DNA from: Chryseobacterium shigense
GTDB lineage: Bacteria > Bacteroidota > Bacteroidia > Flavobacteriales > Weeksellaceae
Assembly (NCBI RefSeq): GCF_014207845.1
Contig: NZ_JACHLC010000001.1
Span: 992,001-1,056,000, forward strand
Reading direction: 5' to 3'
DNA length: 64,000 nucleotides
Positions within the stretch are counted from its first letter, which is position 1; every line of letters starts with the position of its first letter. A program made the translations under genes and the position numbers. This document shows, piece by piece, positions 61,039 through 64,000 of this stretch. Under the pieces are notes generated by a model. The model saw only the letters and a list, made by a program, of their open reading frames with translations, ran no database searches and was not told the DNA's origin.

Positions 61039-62427
61039 ATGGATAACAATAAAAAAACACTTTTTGACAAAGTCTGGGATGCTCATGTAGTAGAAACTGT
61101 TCCGGATGGGCCTCAAATTATTTATATAGACAAGCACTTGATCCACGAGGTAACCAGTCCACAGGCTTTTGCAGAACTTGAAGCAAGGAATCTTGGAGTT
61201 TTCAGGCCCAACCAGATTGTAGCCACCGCAGATCACAACGTTCCTACGCTTGATCAGGAAAAGCCGATCCGGGATGAACTTTCCAGAAACCAGGTAGAAC
61301 AATTAACGGAGAACTGTAAAAAAAACAATATAGAACTTTTTGGTTTAGGTCATCAGTATCAGGGAATTGTTCACATTATCGCCCCGGAATTGGGAATTAC
61401 CCAGCCTGGAATGAGTATCGTATGCGGAGACAGTCATACCTCTACACACGGAGCTTTCGGTGCTATTGCTTTCGGGATTGGAACCAGCCAGGTGGCACAG
61501 GTTTTTGCCAGTCAGTGCCTGCTGCTTAATAAACCTAAATCCATGAGGATTACCGTAAATGGTAAACTGAATGAAAATGTTCAGCCTAAAGATGTCATTC
61601 TCTATATTATTTCCAAAATCGGTACCGATGGCGGAACAGGATATTTTTGTGAATATGCCGGAAATGTGTTTGAAGAAATGTCCATGGAAGGAAGAATGAC
61701 CGTATGCAACATGAGTATTGAAATGGGTGCCAGAGGCGGCATGATTGCACCGGATGAAACCACTTTTGAATACGTAAAAGGAAAAACATTTGCCCCGAAA
61801 GGTGAAGAATGGGCAGAAAAGCTCGCGCACTGGAAAACCCTCAAAACAGATGAAGGTGCTGTCTTTGACAAAGAGCTTACATTCAATGCTACAGAAATAT
61901 TTCCAATGATCACCTACGGAACCAATCCGGGAATGGGAATTTCAATTAACGAAGCCATTCCTGTTCCGCAAAATGAATCTGAAGAAAAAGCCCTTCAATA
62001 TATGGGACTGAAAGCCGGTCAGGAAGTTTCAAATATTAAAGTGAATCATGTATTCATCGGAAGCTGTACCAACGCAAGAATAGAAGATTTCCGTTCTGTA
62101 GCACAGTATATTAAAGGTAAAGCCAAGTCCGAAACTGTAAAAGCCCTGATTGTTCCGGGATCACAGCAGGTTGTAAAACAGATCTATGAAGAAGGTCTGG
62201 ATAAAATTTTCAATGATGCAGGATTCCAGATCCGTCAGCCGGGATGTTCAGCCTGTCTTGCCATGAATGATGATAAAATTCCGGAAGGAGAATACTGTGT
62301 TTCCACTTCCAACAGGAATTTTGAAGGCAGGCAGGGGCAGGGAGCGAGAACCATTCTGGCAAGTCCGCTCACCGCAGCCAAAGCAGCTATAGAAGGAAGA
62401 ATTTCAGCTTTTGAAAGCTTAAACTAA
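61039..62427 (+). CDS. leuC: 3-isopropylmalate dehydratase large subunit
   Basis: A 462-residue aconitase-family protein with three Cys of a [4Fe-4S] site, in [13 protein letters not shown] (Cys about 345) and the CXXC pair in [14 protein letters not shown] (about 405-408). Other motifs are [24 protein letters not shown] and [20 protein letters not shown]. It isomerises 2-isopropylmalate to 3-isopropylmalate together with LeuD. It is 31 bases after leuA. Confidence 0.97.
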   Translation: MDNNKKTLFDKVWDAHVVETVPDGPQIIYIDKHLIHEVTSPQAFAELEARNLGVFRPNQIVATADHNVPTLDQEKPIRDELSRNQVEQLTENCKKNNIELFGLGHQYQGIVHIIAPELGITQPGMSIVCGDSHTSTHGAFGAIAFGIGTSQVAQVFASQCLLLNKPKSMRITVNGKLNENVQPKDVILYIISKIGTDGGTGYFCEYAGNVFEEMSMEGRMTVCNMSIEMGARGGMIAPDETTFEYVKGKTFAPKGEEWAEKLAHWKTLKTDEGAVFDKELTFNATEIFPMITYGTNPGMGISINEAIPVPQNESEEKALQYMGLKAGQEVSNIKVNHVFIGSCTNARIEDFRSVAQYIKGKAKSETVKALIVPGSQQVVKQIYEEGLDKIFNDAGFQIRQPGCSACLAMNDDKIPEGEYCVSTSNRNFEGRQGQGARTILASPLTAAKAAIEGRISAFESLN

Positions 62428-62443
62428 AAGATCAGACAGACTA

Positions 62444-63049
62444 ATGCAAAAATTAACTTATATACAATCAACCGCAGTACCGTTACCCGCAGAAAATATA
62501 GATACGGACCAGATCATTCCTGCAAGATTCCTGAAAAGTATTGACAGGAAAGGCTTTGGAGAGAACCTGTTCAGAGACTGGAGGTTTAACATTCATTCAG
62601 GAGAGCCTAACCCTGATTTTGTATTGAACAATTCAAAGTACAGCGGGGAAATCTTAGTGGCCGGAAATAATTTCGGGTGCGGAAGCAGCAGGGAACATGC
62701 CGCCTGGTCTTTGACTGATTATGGATTCAAAGTAATTATATCAAGCTATTTTGCCGATATTTTTAAAGGGAATGCTCTCAACAACGGACTTCTTCCCGTA
62801 AAGGTTTCCGAAGAATTTTTAAAAGATATTTTAAGAAGTATTACCGAAAACCCTGAATTAGAAATTAATGTGGATGTAGAGCAGCAGACGATCAGTTTTA
62901 ACGGGAGAACAGAAACCTTTGAACTCGATTCTTATAAAAAAATATGCCTTATCAACGGCTATGATGATATTGATTTTTTAATCAGCAAAAAACAGGTGAT
63001 AGAACAATTTGAACTAAAAACACAAAAGCATGAGCAACAATTATTTTAA
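62444..63049 (+). CDS. leuD: 3-isopropylmalate dehydratase small subunit
   Basis: A 201-residue swivel-domain partner of LeuC. Motifs: [37 protein letters not shown] and [23 protein letters not shown]. Length and order match LeuD. It starts 17 bases after leuC and its end overlaps leuB by 20 bases. Confidence 0.96.
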   Translation: MQKLTYIQSTAVPLPAENIDTDQIIPARFLKSIDRKGFGENLFRDWRFNIHSGEPNPDFVLNNSKYSGEILVAGNNFGCGSSREHAAWSLTDYGFKVIISSYFADIFKGNALNNGLLPVKVSEEFLKDILRSITENPELEINVDVEQQTISFNGRTETFELDSYKKICLINGYDDIDFLISKKQVIEQFELKTQKHEQQLF

Positions 63050-64000
63050 AATAGCAGTTTTGCCCGGAGACGGAATCGGTCCCGAAGTAGTCAGTGAAAG
63101 TATGAAGGTGTTGGAGGCTGTGGAAGAGGTTTTTCACTGCCGGTTCCAGTTTTCTTATGGATTAATGGGGGCTGAAGCTATTTTCAAAACCGGAGATCCT
63201 CTTCCTGAAGAAACATTAAAAATTTGTAAAGATTCGGATGCCGTTCTTTTCGGGGCAATTGGAGATCCGGTTTTCGACAACAACCCGGAAGCAAAGGTAA
63301 GACCTGAACAAGGTTTATTGAAACTTCGTAAAGAATTGGGGTTATATGCCAATATCAGGCCTTTGAAAACCTATGCTTCACTGATTGATAAAAGTCCTTT
63401 AAAAAGAGAAATTATTGAAGGAACGGATATCCAGATCTTCAGGGAATTGGTGAGCGGAATTTATTTCGGTGAAAAATTTACAGATCCGGACGGTAAATAT
63501 GCCTATGATGTCTGTAAATACAGTACAGAAGACATCATTCCTATTGCTCATATGGCTTTTAAAGAAGCTGAAAAGAGGAAAAAGAAACTTACTTTAATTG
63601 ATAAGGCAAATGTTTTGGATACTTCAAGACTCTGGAGAAAGACCTGCCAGAAAATTGCCATTCAATATCCTGATGTACAACTGGATTATATATTTGTTGA
63701 TAATGCAGCCATGCAGTTGGTTCTTAACCCTAAACAGTTTGATGTGATCCTGACAGAGAATATGTTTGGAGATATTATTTCAGATGAAGCTAGTGTTATC
63801 GGCGGTTCTATCGGGCTTTTACCGTCTGCTTCAATAGGTGAGGAAAATGCTTTGTTCGAACCTATTCACGGTTCTTATCCTCAGGCTAAAGGAAAAGGTG
63901 TTGCCAATCCTGTTGCATCCATCCTGAGTACAGCCATGATGTTAGATTATCTTGAACTTACTGAAGCAGCTGATAAATTGAGAAGGGCAGTAGAGCATGC
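63030..64000 (+). CDS. leuB: 3-isopropylmalate dehydrogenase (partial, runs off the window)
   Basis: The gene begins at the ATG at 63030, inside the end of leuD (overlap 63030-63049), and continues to the right edge, about 323 codons so far. It starts [19 protein letters not shown], the nucleotide-binding start of the isocitrate/isopropylmalate dehydrogenase family. Further motifs are [61 protein letters not shown] and [26 protein letters not shown]. It oxidises and decarboxylates 3-isopropylmalate, the last committed step of the leucine branch. About 30-45 residues of the C-terminus should be missing. Confidence 0.95.
   Translation, partial: MSNNYFKIAVLPGDGIGPEVVSESMKVLEAVEEVFHCRFQFSYGLMGAEAIFKTGDPLPEETLKICKDSDAVLFGAIGDPVFDNNPEAKVRPEQGLLKLRKELGLYANIRPLKTYASLIDKSPLKREIIEGTDIQIFRELVSGIYFGEKFTDPDGKYAYDVCKYSTEDIIPIAHMAFKEAEKRKKKLTLIDKANVLDTSRLWRKTCQKIAIQYPDVQLDYIFVDNAAMQLVLNPKQFDVILTENMFGDIISDEASVIGGSIGLLPSASIGEENALFEPIHGSYPQAKGKGVANPVASILSTAMMLDYLELTEAADKLRRAVEH

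Noticed and set aside
61345..61830. Antisense frame within leuC.
   Set aside because: The sense strand carries the aconitase-family motifs and gives a complete LeuC; the antisense frame is a shadow.

Overview
The window looks like the chromosome of a Bacteroidota bacterium of the order Flavobacteriales, most likely Chryseobacterium or a close Weeksellaceae relative. The evidence is the low GC content with AT-rich intergenic DNA, the TAnnTTTG-type promoter boxes upstream of many genes, type IX secretion genes and cargo (PorQ, secreted peptidases with T9SS sorting tails), TamL in place of TamA, and AT-rich start regions without strong Shine-Dalgarno sequences. No phage, CRISPR array or complete insertion sequence is visible. 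Most of the window is ordinary core genome, with one small accessory patch near 31.7-35.3 kb.

Layout. 0-8 kb: a cut-off gene, tamL, a SpoU-type RNA methyltransferase diverging from it with overlapping 5' ends, a small envelope-stress-like cluster (YtxH, holin-X-like, unknown), cmk, porQ, then pyrH and frr. 8-14 kb: a secreted protein of unknown function, an LptF/LptG permease, a LolA-like carrier and ftsK, all on the minus strand. 14.5-19.6 kb: a fused ResB/CcsA cytochrome c maturation protein, an SPFH protein with a ribbon-helix-helix protein, and a 50-residue membrane protein. 19.7-23 kb: a lysine catabolic pair (piperideine-6-carboxylate dehydrogenase and lysine 6-aminotransferase). 23.9-30.2 kb: a GbsR/MarR-type regulator followed by a complete tripartite RND efflux pump. 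30.4-31.4 kb: an acetyltransferase and a MarR regulator behind a palindromic operator. 31.5 kb: tRNA-Ala(GGC).

31.7-35.7 kb: an AT-rich accessory stretch with an OafA-type acyltransferase, an unknown secreted protein, a decayed ABC exporter and a small lipoprotein. 35.7-40.1 kb: an unknown protein, an NlpC/P60 peptidase, a stand-alone LytTR protein, a DUF2255-like protein, dapD and a glycosyltransferase. 40.1-47.3 kb: the full histidine operon hisGDCB(NB)HAF(IE), headed by a leader peptide rich in histidine codons and an attenuator. 47.4-51 kb: three tandem paralogous M28 peptidases with T9SS tails. 51.2-55.8 kb: thrS, infC, rpmI and rplT on the minus strand, with an alpha/beta hydrolase inserted between infC and rpmI. 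infC has no ATG, GTG or TTG at its conserved N-terminus and appears to begin at AUA. 55.8-59.7 kb: a zinc-protease-like protein, an M19 dipeptidase and a large helical-repeat protein, with a REP-like inverted pair between the last two. 59.8-64 kb: leuA (short form), leuC, leuD and the start of leuB.

The clearest regulatory signals are the his attenuator, where an anti-terminator strand overlapping the leader stop codon can pair with the 5' arm of the terminator; two palindromic operators lying inside promoters in front of MarR-type regulators; and the near-cognate infC start. All functional calls come from reading motifs; no database search was run.
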